In this document: positions 9,165 to 18,553 of the stretch, one piece after another | How the letters are laid out: each line of letters starts with the position of its first letter | Position numbering within the stretch: position 1 is the first letter of the stretch | Assembly: GCF_019175365.1 (NCBI RefSeq) | Contig: NZ_CP059572.1 | Span: 4,588,001 to 4,652,000, forward strand | DNA from: Actinomadura graeca | GTDB taxonomy: Bacteria > Actinomycetota > Actinomycetes > Streptosporangiales > Streptosporangiaceae | Direction of reading: 5' to 3' | Length of the DNA: 64,000 nucleotides | Translations under genes and position numbers: made by a program | The notes under the pieces: model-generated | Database searches by the model: none | What the model saw: the letters and a program-made list of their open reading frames with translations, nothing else | What the model was told of the DNA's origin: nothing

Positions 9165-12100
9165 CGTCCTCCAGGTCGAGCGCGAACAGCGGCGCGTACA
9201 GCCGGAGCCGTTCGACGATCCACGCGGCGGTCTCGCCGGTCTCCTCGGCGGCCCGCTGCACGTGGTCCCGTGTCACCCGTCCCGAGATGGCGGGCGCGTA
9301 ACCGTCGAGGTGCTCGGTGAGCAGCAGCAGGTCCTGCCAGCGGACGACGTCGCCGGGGCATGCGTCCACCGGATACGCGAGCACCACCCCGATCGGTTCC
9401 AGCCGCTCCAGCCGCCGGTGCGCCTCCCAGGCCGGCCAGCCGAGCCGTCCCGCCGTACGCACCAGGAGCAACGGGTCGAACTCGGAGAGGGCGATGGGGC
9501 GCTCGTCGCGGTCGTAGGCGACCAGCATGTCCTCGTCGTACTCGTCCGGGAAGATCTCGTCGAGGCGCTTCGCGGTCGTTTCGTCCAGTTCCGGGACGGG
9601 TGCTCCGATACCGCGGTAGGGAGCCAGCATCGCGAGGAACCCTCCCAGCGAGCGGTTGAACGCGATGGCACCCTCCACGATCTGAGCCGGCTGGAGAAGC
9701 CATACCGGCCTCTCCCGCCATCGCCCTTCCTGGCCGACGAGCGCGCTGCCTATCTCGAAGAAGGGCGTCAGTTCGTGACAGCCCGGGGCGACGTCGGGGA
9801 CGTCGGCGTCCGGGAAGGCGGCGAGGAGTGCCTTGCGCGCCTCGCCGATAGAGCAGAACATCTGCCGGGCCATTTCGGTGAGCTCCGCCGGTGTCACCGG
9901 CCCGTCCGGCCCGCAGAACGGTATGAGCGCGCGCGCCGTCGCGGCCGTCCGCTGCGATACCCGGGGCCCATGGGAGTACGTGGCGATGGCGATGAACGGC
10001 GGCGTCTTGGAGCCGACGAACGGGAACTGGTAAAGGAACATGCGCATCAGGTTCGTCTCGATGAACCTGACCTCTTCGGGTCCCGGCAGGGCATCGGGGA
10101 GACCGCCGATGTCGGGACGCCGCAGGAACCCCTTGTCCTCCAGGGATTCGAGCCCTTCATGCACTCTGTGGAACGTGTCACCGGCCCGGCCCGCGATCAG
10201 TAACAGGGCGAGAGGGGTGAGGTGCTCGCCGAGGGTGTACACCTGCCGGAGCGCCTCGACCTCCATCGACGTGAGCCCACCGGGGTACCGGTCCCGTCCG
10301 GCCACGGTCACGCCGAGCGGGGCGAGCCTGTCGCAGAGCGTGAGCACCTGGTCGACCTCGCGGCCCAAGGCGGCGCTCGCCTGCATCACATGGGCCGGTG
10401 TCAGGGGCCCCTCGATCCACGGCGGCCCGCCGTTGACCTTGACGGACAGGAGGGTGACCTCGGCGTTGGTGCACGTGTAGCCGGCCAGGTCCCCCAGATC
10501 CAGGTCGGGCGGAATCCAGTCGGCCGGGGCCAGCCTCGCCGCCCGGTGCAGGACCTCGCCCAGGCTCTTGTCCATGGCGCTGGACGCCGCGACGAGCCAG
10601 CCGGCGACGTTCCTCCGCGGCGGGCCCCCCGGCGGTGACCATGCCGCCAGCGCGCGGAACAGGGGGACGTCGTCCTCGTCCTCGCAGGTCACCGGGATGG
10701 ACGGGCATTCGCGCAGATGACCGAGGTCCAGACCGGTGATCGAATAGCGCCGCAGCCGCCGGAGCCGTTCCGCGGCGGTCTGATCCGGATGCGCGAGCGC
10801 GAGGAGCATGTTGTCGACGCTCACCGGGTTGTCCCAGAGCTGGTGCGAGAGCTTGTCGAGCAGCTTCGCGTCGATCGGGTCCACCACCGGGAAGCCGTCA
10901 CTGGCGGAGGCGATCGCGTGCTCCCGGACGTTCGCCTTGGACACGACCAGCGGCTCCCACTGACCCGCACGCCAGGCACCGAACCAGCGGCTGAAGTACG
11001 CGTTCCGGTCCGCGAGGTCGTACAACTTCCTGTCGGCCGGAAGGCAGCCCACCTTCCTGACCGGGACATCGGTGCTCTGCCCCCAGGAGATCCCGATGCG
11101 CAGCCGGACGTCCTCCTCCACCAGGTACTCGAAGATCTGCTGGGCGACCTCGGGCGCGGACTCGGCGACCTGCCACAGCCAGGACACGGTCAGGCCGGGC
11201 CACTCCACCAGGGCGGGCAGCGACTCCTCGATCCGGTCGCGGACCCACTCCTTGTCCCACTTGCGGAGCTTCTTGCGGTCCACGGTGAACTGGGGACGGC
11301 GGGCGTCCCGGAGGTTGACGATCAGGCCGAAGACCTTCTCGTTGGTCCGGATGCCGTCGGCGGCGAGACCGCCCTCGCCCGACACCCACCACAGGTCCTC
11401 GCCGTGCTTCAGCGACTCCGCCGCCTCGTCCTGGTAGCGCAGCTCACGGGGCTCCCACACCTCCGTGGCGGAGCCGTCGGCGGCGACCTCCACGTGGAAG
11501 TCGGAGATCCACAGCAGCTTGCGCATCGTGGTCAGGACCGAGACGCTCTCGTCCTCCTCGGGGGTCAGGTAGAGGCGGACGCGGGTGCCGCCGTGGCGCA
11601 GCTGGTCGTCCACGGAGGTGATCTGGAACAGGCTCCCGCTGCTGGCGATGTCGACGCAGTGCGCCGTCCCGGCGACGTTCCCGTTCTTGTCGACGGGGCG
11701 CGTCACCACCGTGATCTCGTCGGCGAGCATGAAGTAGCTGAAGACGCCGACACCGAACTGGCTGTTGGAGACGAGCTGCAACGGCGGGTCCAGCGTCTGC
11801 CAGGCGGCCTGCTCGGAGCGGAACGACTCCTTGTAGACGAACCGCTCCCCGGCGGCCGCGAAGACCTGCTTGAGGGTGTCGATGTCCATCCCGACACCGT
11901 TGTCCTCGCATTCGACGTACTCGCGGCCGTTCTCGTCGGTGCCCTGCCTGAACCGGATCCGGCCGCTCCACTCGCCCGTCTCCTTCTTGAGGGCCCGCAG
12001 CCCCCGGAGACGGATGTCCCGGTAACGGCAGGCGTCCAGGGCGTTCTGGTAGAGCTCGCGGATCGACAACGCGGGATCGTCGTAGAGCTGGCGGCCCATC

Positions 12101-13929
12101 AGAAGCTCGCGGACCTTGTCCTCCGCGAGGCGGAAACGCGAGAGCGGGACCTCGAAGGCGCGGGTGCCGTCCGAGCGCGTCTCCGGGCGCAGGCCCTTGT
12201 CGCCGAACCCGGCGGGCAGCGCCGCCGAGACCTCCTCGTCCAGCGACAGCCCGGCGATGGAACGACGCGCCTCGGCCGCCCGCGTGACGACGTCCTGGAA
12301 GGCGGCGTGCTGGGCGGGATGGTGGCACGACATCTGGAGGTCGAGGACGTCGCCGCGGCGCACCCAGCGCAGGCGCTCCGCCGCGTTCTTCACCGTGGGC
12401 AGGGACAGCTCCATGCGCGTGCCGATGTGGTCGGCGAGCACCGGCGGCATCCTGCGCAGGTCGGCGGCGAGGATGCCGCCGAGCCAGAGCAGCGCGGCCA
12501 CGGATCTCCACCGATCGTCCATGTAGGGCGCGGAAAGGCCGTCCAGGACGAGCGAGTCCGCCGGGCCGGCGCCGACCGCGCGCAGCAGGACCTCCACCAG
12601 CTTGGGCAGCTCACCGGGCGCCATGCCCCGGGCGTGCCCGCTCAGCAGGCGCGCGCCGCCCCGGTGGCAGTCGTCGGCGGCCGCGCTCTGCCACACCGAC
12701 TGGCGGGTGGCGAGCCACTGGTGGACCAGCCACATCGCGAGCGCGTTGCCCTGCTCGACCAGGTCCCGGCGTGCCAGCCCCTCGGCGCGGCGGACCATTT
12801 GCTGGTGCATCTCGTGGGTGAGCTCCAGGTCGGTGCGGGCGCCGTCCTGGTAGGTGCGGGTGTAGTCCGTCGGGGCGACGGTCGCCGCCAGCCGGACCCC
12901 CTCGGCGATGACCACCTCGCGTAGGAACGGCGCGGCGACCAGCAGGGCCGCCTCCGCCGGGGTCAGGAGCGGGCGGTCGCCGAGCAGCAGCGCGGCGCCT
13001 TCCAGGACCCGGACCGGATAGTTCCGGTCGAACCACGGGTCCTCCTCGATCCCGGTGCGGCGGCGGAGCGCCTCATAGGAGTCGCGGCACCTGCGGGCGC
13101 AGCGCTCGACCAGCGTGAGCACCTGCTGCCGGACGGCTTCCAGTCCGTGCTCGTCCTGTCCGCAGCGCCCCCACAGCCCCGAGTCGCGGACGGCGCGCCC
13201 CCACGCGCCGGCGAGCTCGTCGCCCTCGCAGATGACGACGTCCTTGGCCTCGGCCAGCATCGAGGGGTGCCGGACGCCGGGCGATTGCCGCAGATCCTCG
13301 TTCCGCGCGGCCCGCCGCCGCACCTCCTGGGTCACCTCGTCGACGACCTGGCCGAGCGTCCGGGCGGGATGGCGCCGGTCGAGGACCTGGGCGAGCGCCT
13401 GGGTGAAGACGCTGCCGGTCTCGGTGTAGTGACAGCGCTGGCCCGCCTCGCAGCCGGTGACCAGGACGAAGGAGCCCTCGGCGGGGAACGGCACGTGACC
13501 GCCCGCCGGACCGGGTTCGCGCGCCGGATCGTCACGGCAGGCGTCGACGAAGAAGACGACGAGCCGGGCCTTGCAGCCGGTGAGGTCGGCCGGGACGACC
13601 GGCACGAGCGTGTCGGTGTCGGACGCGTCGGCGTCGCTCGGCACGAGGTAGTCCCGGCCGTCGGCACTCACCCCGTGGCCGGAGAAGTAGACGAGCAGCA
13701 CCCCGCCGCTGGGGACCTGCTCGCATGCGGTCCTGATCCTGCGCCGGATCCGCGTCAGCGTCGGCTCGTCCTTGCCGCCGTCGAGGCCGAACGCCGTCAC
13801 CACGTAGCCGGACTGTTCCAGGGCGGTCCCGACGCGGTGCACGTCGCTGCGCACCACGTCGTCGATGTCGCTGAAACGCCCGTCATCGCATTGGGGGACC
13901 CCGATGAGCAGCGCATGACGCCCAGCCAC
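9154..13929 (-). CDS. Caspase-Hsp90-like ATPase-repeat conflict protein
   Basis: A 1591-residue multidomain protein. Residues 1 to about 200 form a caspase-like (C14) protease with the catalytic pair intact: His85 in YFSGHG and Cys131 in FVDACRDD. A helical region (about 290-560) follows. Residues 600-860 form an Hsp90/GHKL-type ATPase with N-box LSIRELYQNALDACRYRD (621-638), DNGVGM (676-681) and SQFGVGVFSYF (723-733). The remaining ~700 residues hold repeated winged-helix-like modules, for example near residues 1225, 1345 and 1510. Such caspase plus Hsp90-like fusions with winged-helix repeats are known from surveys of actinobacterial biological-conflict genes. ATP-dependent sensing that releases the protease, killing the cell, is inference. 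Confidence 0.85.
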   Translation of the reverse strand: MAGRHALLIGVPQCDDGRFSDIDDVVRSDVHRVGTALEQSGYVVTAFGLDGGKDEPTLTRIRRRIRTACEQVPSGGVLLVYFSGHGVSADGRDYLVPSDADASDTDTLVPVVPADLTGCKARLVVFFVDACRDDPAREPGPAGGHVPFPAEGSFVLVTGCEAGQRCHYTETGSVFTQALAQVLDRRHPARTLGQVVDEVTQEVRRRAARNEDLRQSPGVRHPSMLAEAKDVVICEGDELAGAWGRAVRDSGLWGRCGQDEHGLEAVRQQVLTLVERCARRCRDSYEALRRRTGIEEDPWFDRNYPVRVLEGAALLLGDRPLLTPAEAALLVAAPFLREVVIAEGVRLAATVAPTDYTRTYQDGARTDLELTHEMHQQMVRRAEGLARRDLVEQGNALAMWLVHQWLATRQSVWQSAAADDCHRGGARLLSGHARGMAPGELPKLVEVLLRAVGAGPADSLVLDGLSAPYMDDRWRSVAALLWLGGILAADLRRMPPVLADHIGTRMELSLPTVKNAAERLRWVRRGDVLDLQMSCHHPAQHAAFQDVVTRAAEARRSIAGLSLDEEVSAALPAGFGDKGLRPETRSDGTRAFEVPLSRFRLAEDKVRELLMGRQLYDDPALSIRELYQNALDACRYRDIRLRGLRALKKETGEWSGRIRFRQGTDENGREYVECEDNGVGMDIDTLKQVFAAAGERFVYKESFRSEQAAWQTLDPPLQLVSNSQFGVGVFSYFMLADEITVVTRPVDKNGNVAGTAHCVDIASSGSLFQITSVDDQLRHGGTRVRLYLTPEEDESVSVLTTMRKLLWISDFHVEVAADGSATEVWEPRELRYQDEAAESLKHGEDLWWVSGEGGLAADGIRTNEKVFGLIVNLRDARRPQFTVDRKKLRKWDKEWVRDRIEESLPALVEWPGLTVSWLWQVAESAPEVAQQIFEYLVEEDVRLRIGISWGQSTDVPVRKVGCLPADRKLYDLADRNAYFSRWFGAWRAGQWEPLVVSKANVREHAIASASDGFPVVDPIDAKLLDKLSHQLWDNPVSVDNMLLALAHPDQTAAERLRRLRRYSITGLDLGHLRECPSIPVTCEDEDDVPLFRALAAWSPPGGPPRRNVAGWLVAASSAMDKSLGEVLHRAARLAPADWIPPDLDLGDLAGYTCTNAEVTLLSVKVNGGPPWIEGPLTPAHVMQASAALGREVDQVLTLCDRLAPLGVTVAGRDRYPGGLTSMEVEALRQVYTLGEHLTPLALLLIAGRAGDTFHRVHEGLESLEDKGFLRRPDIGGLPDALPGPEEVRFIETNLMRMFLYQFPFVGSKTPPFIAIATYSHGPRVSQRTAATARALIPFCGPDGPVTPAELTEMARQMFCSIGEARKALLAAFPDADVPDVAPGCHELTPFFEIGSALVGQEGRWRERPVWLLQPAQIVEGAIAFNRSLGGFLAMLAPYRGIGAPVPELDETTAKRLDEIFPDEYDEDMLVAYDRDERPIALSEFDPLLLVRTAGRLGWPAWEAHRRLERLEPIGVVLAYPVDACPGDVVRWQDLLLLTEHLDGYAPAISGRVTRDHVQRAAEETGETAAWIVERLRLYAPLFALDLEDVVA

Positions 13930-14057
13930 AAGCGACCCCCAGCCTTCTCGTCCCGCGATGCACGACTTTATCCGGCTACGGTGCTGAGAAAGGCGGATCT
14001 TTACGCACTGGCGCCCCCGAGCGCGCGGTCACCTCCGCCGGGGGCCGGGACCGCGGG

Positions 14058-14807
14058 TCAGCGGCCTGAACTGGAGAAGTGCTGGTAGTCCTTCGCGCCG
14101 CTCCACTCGCCGCCCCAGCCCCACCCGATCGAGGCGAACGCCTTGACCACCTTGTCGCCCGCGTGGATGACACCGGGTGCGCGGCTCTTGCGGTTCTTGT
14201 ACTTCGCGCAGTCCTTGTGGGCGACGTGACCGTCGGCGTAGACGTAGGGGTTCTCGCAGGTGTTGAGGTCCACCGCGAGCCCGTAGGCGTGCTGGGAGAA
14301 CGAGGTCGAGCCGGTCGCGTTGCGGCAGTTGAACGCCGAGGTGTTGCCGGCCTCGATCGAGTCGAAGTCGCTGCCCTTGTAGACGTCGACCGGCTCCATG
14401 CGGCGGATGGGGTAGCGGATGTCGTACAGCCGCTTGAAGACCTTCACGAGATCGCGGGCCGCGCTCGCGTTGACGACGAGCCTGCCGTCCGGGTGCGTCT
14501 TGCCGTCCATCCCCCAGTAGGTCATCTCGATCATCCGGAGCCCGGACGGCGGGACGGGGCAGCCCCGGCGCCAGGAGTACTTCAGGTCCGCGGCCGTGAC
14601 CCTCGTGATCTCCGAGCGGAAGCCCTCCGGCACGGTCGCCGTGGCGGACGCCGTGGGCCCGGTGGGCGCGCCGGTCGCGGTGGGCGGGGTGGTCGGCCCG
14701 CTCTTTCCGGGCTCGCCGGATCCCCCGCCGCATCCGGTCGTGACCAGCGCGGCGGTGATGAGCGCGGCCGTGGACGCCGCGACGTGAAAGGGCCCTCTGC
14801 CTGGCAT
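14058..14807 (-). CDS. M15-family peptidase lipoprotein
   Basis: A 249-residue protein. The N-terminus has a lipobox signal (LITAALVTTGC, lipidated Cys about residue 26) followed by a Pro/Thr-rich linker. The catalytic domain carries SQHAYGLAVDLN, the His-x(6)-Asp zinc site of M15 D-Ala-D-Ala or L-Ala-D-Glu peptidases, and a C-terminal KDYQHF that supplies the last zinc His. It is probably anchored outside the membrane and trims peptidoglycan. The ATG at 14807 is preferred because it places the signal sequence correctly. Confidence 0.88.
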   Translation of the reverse strand: MPGRGPFHVAASTAALITAALVTTGCGGGSGEPGKSGPTTPPTATGAPTGPTASATATVPEGFRSEITRVTAADLKYSWRRGCPVPPSGLRMIEMTYWGMDGKTHPDGRLVVNASAARDLVKVFKRLYDIRYPIRRMEPVDVYKGSDFDSIEAGNTSAFNCRNATGSTSFSQHAYGLAVDLNTCENPYVYADGHVAHKDCAKYKNRKSRAPGVIHAGDKVVKAFASIGWGWGGEWSGAKDYQHFSSSGR

Positions 14808-14969
14808 CTTTGCAGGATCGCATGCCGGGTGCCCTTCGCGTTGGACCTTGGATTCGCTAACGTGCGAGGGAGGGGCGTGTCCGCCGAACGGGGCCGGGGC
14901 GGGCGCGTCGTCGATGTCGTCCACCCGCCGGGCATGTCATCCGGTGCCCACCGGCCCCAGGGAGCCGGC

Positions 14970-15395
14970 ATGGCGGAAACTCCGGAAAGGGACTTCCCGA
15001 GCCTCGAAGACGACATCTTCGCCGTCGCGCACAACGTCGAGGTCGATCAGGGACAGGCGCAGCCGCGCATTCGGCTGGGGTCGATGCGCGCCCAGGAGTT
15101 CGCGGAACGCGCGCGGGCGCTCGGCGACGGGCAGATCGGCGCGACCGCGGCCGGGTTCGGGATCTTCATCTTCGTCGACGCGGTGATGATGTGGGCGCCG
15201 CTGATGATGAGCAGGCGGCCGAGCCTGCTGCCGCAGTTCGTGACGCTGCTCGTCCTGGCGTTCGGTCTCGGCGGGCTGCTGGTCTGGAAGGTCGGCGGGC
15301 GGTGGAGGCCGTTCGGCATCGGCATGATGCTCGCCTGGGTGTTCCTGACGCTGGTGTCGGTCGGCTTCCTCACCGGCCTCAGCGTCACCCTTTGA
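14970..15395 (+). CDS. Membrane protein of unknown function
   Basis: A 141-residue protein. The first 70 residues are charged (MAETPERDFPSLEDDIF). Three hydrophobic segments then end in LVSVGFLTGLSVTL. An earlier ATG at 14934 is possible. The convergent MarR regulator follows 48 bp downstream. No family was recognised. Confidence 0.65.
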   Translation: MAETPERDFPSLEDDIFAVAHNVEVDQGQAQPRIRLGSMRAQEFAERARALGDGQIGATAAGFGIFIFVDAVMMWAPLMMSRRPSLLPQFVTLLVLAFGLGGLLVWKVGGRWRPFGIGMMLAWVFLTLVSVGFLTGLSVTL

Positions 15396-15443
15396 CGGCC
15401 GTCTCCCGTCACCTCGCGGTGACCTCATGGTGGCCGGGCGGTG

Positions 15444-15905
15444 TCATCCCGTCGCGCCCATGCGCTTGAGGACGGCGCCGAACGCGCGGCCGATCGCTTC
15501 GAGGTCGCCCGGCTCGACGGCGTCGATGAAGTAGGTGCGGACGGTCTCGACGTGGTCGCGGGCGGCCCGCTCGAGCGTGGCGAAGCCCTCGTCGGTGAGA
15601 TGGGCGTAGACGCCGCGCTTGTCGTTGGGACAGCTGTCGCGCATGACCAGGCCCTTGGACTCCAGGCGCGAGCAGGTGTGGGAGAGGCGGCTGCGCGACT
15701 GGCTGGCGTTGTCGGCGAGCTCGGCCATCCTCAGCCGCCGCTCGGGGGCCTCGGAGAGCCGGACGAGGATCTCGTACTCCGAGACCGACAGCCCGTGCTT
15801 GGTCTTGAGGTCGCGGTCCATGATCTCGGTGAGCCGGACGCTGCCGTCGACGTAGGCCCTCCAATGGCGCTGCTGGGTGGCATCGAGCCAGCGTGGTTCA
15901 CTCAT
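15444..15905 (-). CDS. MarR-family transcriptional regulator
   Basis: A 153-residue regulator with the MarR winged helix: LSVSEYEILVRL, then MAELADNASQSRSRLSHTCS as recognition helices and RGVYAHLTDEG as the wing. The ATG at 15905 fits the family start MSEPRWLD. It is divergent from a pirin gene, and two GTTGA-N-TCAAC palindromes lie between them. It probably represses both genes and is released by a small ligand or oxidant. Confidence 0.93.
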   Translation of the reverse strand: MSEPRWLDATQQRHWRAYVDGSVRLTEIMDRDLKTKHGLSVSEYEILVRLSEAPERRLRMAELADNASQSRSRLSHTCSRLESKGLVMRDSCPNDKRGVYAHLTDEGFATLERAARDHVETVRTYFIDAVEPGDLEAIGRAFGAVLKRMGATG

Positions 15906-15924
15906 GAGTGAAGTATACGGCATT

Positions 15925-15938
15925 GTTGAAGCTTCAAC
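15925..15938. promoter_or_regulatory. MarR operator 1 (perfect palindrome)
   Basis: GTTGAAGCTTCAAC is a perfect 14-bp palindrome 20 bp upstream of the marR ATG. It shares GTTGA/TCAAC half-sites with the site at 15996, which suggests autorepression. Confidence 0.75.
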
Positions 15939-15995
15939 TAATTCGGCCGGTGTCATGGTGACGGAACGCCGCGCGTCGCCGCCCGGCCGGGGAAA

Positions 15996-16013
15996 TAGTT
16001 GAAGTATCAACTA
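15996..16013. promoter_or_regulatory. MarR operator 2, upstream of pirin
   Basis: TAGTTGA and TCAACTA are perfect 7-bp arms around AGTA, 88 bp before the pirin start. The arms match operator 1, so one regulator probably controls both promoters. Confidence 0.75.
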
Positions 16014-16100
16014 CGTTGGTACGGACGACGCTCCGACCGGAGCGAGCAGTGCGACCGCCCCCGGCGCGAACAGGGCGGCCGCGGAACCGAGGAGGCACCC

Positions 16101-17114
16101 ATGCCCGCCGTGACCGCCGACCCGCTGACCCTGCCCCGCCTGCCCCTGCTTCCCGAAGGCGACACGGACTGGCGCCGCGTCGCGAAGGTCGTGACGGCGA
16201 AACGTCACCTGGAGGGCGAGGGCTTCCAGGTCCGGCGCCCGTTCCCCGGCATCGACCTGTCCCTGGCGGACCCGTTCCTCCTGCTCGACCACATGGGCGC
16301 GGTGGAGTACGCGCCAGGGGAGGCGAAGGGCACCCCGTGGCACCCGCACCGGGGCTTCGAGACCGTCACCTACATCATCGACGGCGCGTTCCAGCACCAG
16401 GACACCACAGGCGGCGGTGGCCTGATCTCCGACGGCGCCACCCAGTGGATGACCGCCGCGTCCGGGATCCAGCACATCGAGCAGCCGCCACCGGACCTCG
16501 TCGCCAAGGGAGGGCTGTTCCACGGCGTCCAGCTGTGGGTGAACCTGCCGCGCGCGCAGAAGTGGGTCGAGCCCCGCTACCAGGACATCGAGGCGCGGGA
16601 CGTCAGGCTGCTCGCCGCGGCGGACGGCTCGTCCCTCGTGCGCGTGATCGCGGGTTCCCTCGCCGGGTACGACGGCCCGGGCGTCACCTACACGCCGATC
16701 AACTACCTGCACGCGACCATCGCCCCCGGCGCCCGCCTGACGCTGCCCTGGCCCCGCGAGTTCAACGCGCTGGTGTACGTCCTGTCCGGGCGCGGTACCG
16801 CAGGTGCCGAGGAGGCCGCGGTGGACGAGGGGCAGCTGGCGATCTTCGCGGGCTCGCACCACAAGGGCTCCGGCGACGGGCTCGTCGTCCGCGCGGCGGA
16901 CGTCCAGCCGCAGGCGAGCTCGGCGGGCTGGGAGATCCTCGTCCTCGGCGGCCTGCCCATCAGGGAGCCGGTCGCGCGCTACGGGCCGTTCGTGATGAAC
17001 ACCCGCGAGGAGATCGCCCAGGCGTTCGAGGACTTCCAAGCCGGGCGGATGGGGACGATCCCCGCCGCCACGCTGCCGCACCGGACGTCGGAGGACGAGC
17101 CGCTCGGAGGCTGA
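16101..17114 (+). CDS. Pirin-family protein
   Basis: A 337-residue bicupin. Pirin iron ligands are present: both His residues of HPHRGFETV and the His/Glu of GIQHIE. Bacterial pirins act as iron-dependent quercetinases or redox sensors. GAGGAGG lies 8 bp before the ATG, a strong ribosome site. The divergent MarR regulator and the two operators imply induced expression, perhaps by a phenolic or oxidative signal. Confidence 0.93.
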   Translation: MPAVTADPLTLPRLPLLPEGDTDWRRVAKVVTAKRHLEGEGFQVRRPFPGIDLSLADPFLLLDHMGAVEYAPGEAKGTPWHPHRGFETVTYIIDGAFQHQDTTGGGGLISDGATQWMTAASGIQHIEQPPPDLVAKGGLFHGVQLWVNLPRAQKWVEPRYQDIEARDVRLLAAADGSSLVRVIAGSLAGYDGPGVTYTPINYLHATIAPGARLTLPWPREFNALVYVLSGRGTAGAEEAAVDEGQLAIFAGSHHKGSGDGLVVRAADVQPQASSAGWEILVLGGLPIREPVARYGPFVMNTREEIAQAFEDFQAGRMGTIPAATLPHRTSEDEPLGG

Positions 17115-17177
17115 GCGCCGTTCACTCGCGGGATCCGGGTGACGGGGCGGACGGCATGCGCTAGTGTGTTCGAATAG

Positions 17178-17193
17178 TCGAACAGAGATTCGA
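17178..17193. promoter_or_regulatory. SOS (LexA)-box-like site
   Basis: TCGAAC-AGAG-ATTCGA matches the actinobacterial SOS consensus TCGAAC-N4-GTTCGA at 11 of 12 fixed positions. It lies 35 bp before the ATG at 17228. A second arm at 17168 makes GTTCGA-ATAG-TCGAAC. It may put the AAA ATPase under DNA-damage control. Confidence 0.5.
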
Positions 17194-17227
17194 CTGGCTT
17201 GTTCGGACGTTCGCCCCGGGAGGCGAC

Positions 17228-18553
17228 ATGGTGGCGACGGTGGCCGCGCAGCAGGTTCGCCCCACCCGGCGCGCCGCGGGCTCCTGCGCCGCGACACGCC
17301 GCAGCGGTTTCTACGCAAATCTACGGCCTCAGCTATATCGCCTCATAGAGTCCGAGAGCGTGGACCCCGTACGCAATCCCTACGCCCCCGGGGCCGGGCA
17401 GCGCCCTCCGGAGCTGGCCGGCCGCGACCGCGAGCTGAAGCAGTTCGAGGTCGTGCTGGAACGGGTGGCCCGCGGCCGCCCCGAACGCAGCATGATCATC
17501 ACCGGTCTGCGCGGGGTGGGCAAGACCGTGCTGCTCAACGCGTTCCGCTCGATGGCGATCCAGCGGCTGTGGGGCACCGGCAAGATCGAGGCGCGGCCCG
17601 ACCAGTCGATCCGGCGGCCGGTGGCCTCGGCTCTGCACATGGCCGTCCGGGAGCTGGCGCCCCGCCATCGCGCCCCCGACCGCATCGAGGAGTTCCTCGG
17701 CGTGCTGAAGGCGTTCGCGCAGGCCGGTCCCGAGCCGTCCGCGAAGGGCAAGGCGCGCGCACACCGCTGGCAGCCCGGCATCGACGTCCCCGCGTCCCGG
17801 GGCCGCGCCGACTCCGGTGACCTGGAGATCGACCTCACCGAGCTGTTCGTGGACGCGGCGTCCGTCGCGACCGACGTCGGCGCCGGCATCTCCCTGTTCG
17901 TGGACGAGATGCAGGACATCCCCGCCGACGACATCTCCGCGCTGTGCGCCGCCTGCCACGAGCTGTCGCAGGTCGGCGGGCCGCTGATCGTGGTGGGCGC
18001 CGGGCTGCCGCACCTGCCGGCCGTGCTGTCGGCCAGCAAGTCCTACTCCGAGCGGCTGTTCCGCTACGCCCGCATCGACCGCCTCGACCGGGAGTCCGCC
18101 GACGTCGCGCTGCTGGCCCCGGCCGAGCGCGAGGAGGTCACCTTCACCGAGGACGCCCTCGACGCGCTGTACGGCGCCGCCGACGGCTACCCCTACTTCG
18201 TCCAGGCGTACGCCAAGGTCGTCTGGGACGTCGCACCCGACACCCCCATCACCGCCGACGACATCAAGGTCGCCGCACCGGAGGCCGAGAGCGAGCTCGC
18301 CGTCGGCTTCTTCGGCAGCCGCTACGAACGGGCGACCCCGGCCGAGCGCGACTACATGCGCGCCATGGCCGGGCTCGGCGACGACCCCGTGCCCACCGCC
18401 GCCGTGGCCGACGAACTGGGCCGCAAGCCGTCCAGCCTCTCACCCGCCCGCGACGGGCTCATCAAGAAGGGCCTCATCTACAGCGCCGAACGCGGCATGG
18501 TCGCGTTCACGGTGCCCCACTTCGGCAAGTTCCTCCGCTCCCAACTGTATTGA
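17228..18553 (+). CDS. AAA-type ATP-binding protein
   Basis: A STAND/ORC-like P-loop ATPase. Walker A is GLRGVGKTVLL and Walker B is SLFVDEMQDIP. A C-terminal winged helix follows (VADELGRKPSSLSPARDGL). The ATG at 17228 has a strong GGGAGG site 4 bp away and gives 441 residues. The conserved family start (DPVRNPYAPGAGQRPPELAGRD) instead points to GTG 17360 and 397 residues. The extra 44 residues have odd codon use, so the first part could be a leader. This actinobacterial family has no agreed function. Confidence 0.85.
   Translation: MVATVAAQQVRPTRRAAGSCAATRRSGFYANLRPQLYRLIESESVDPVRNPYAPGAGQRPPELAGRDRELKQFEVVLERVARGRPERSMIITGLRGVGKTVLLNAFRSMAIQRLWGTGKIEARPDQSIRRPVASALHMAVRELAPRHRAPDRIEEFLGVLKAFAQAGPEPSAKGKARAHRWQPGIDVPASRGRADSGDLEIDLTELFVDAASVATDVGAGISLFVDEMQDIPADDISALCAACHELSQVGGPLIVVGAGLPHLPAVLSASKSYSERLFRYARIDRLDRESADVALLAPAEREEVTFTEDALDALYGAADGYPYFVQAYAKVVWDVAPDTPITADDIKVAAPEAESELAVGFFGSRYERATPAERDYMRAMAGLGDDPVPTAAVADELGRKPSSLSPARDGLIKKGLIYSAERGMVAFTVPHFGKFLRSQLY

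Noticed and set aside
10717..12924. Plus-strand 735-codon frame opposite the caspase gene
   Set aside because: It is a shadow of the caspase/Hsp90-like gene, which has intact catalytic motifs on the other strand.
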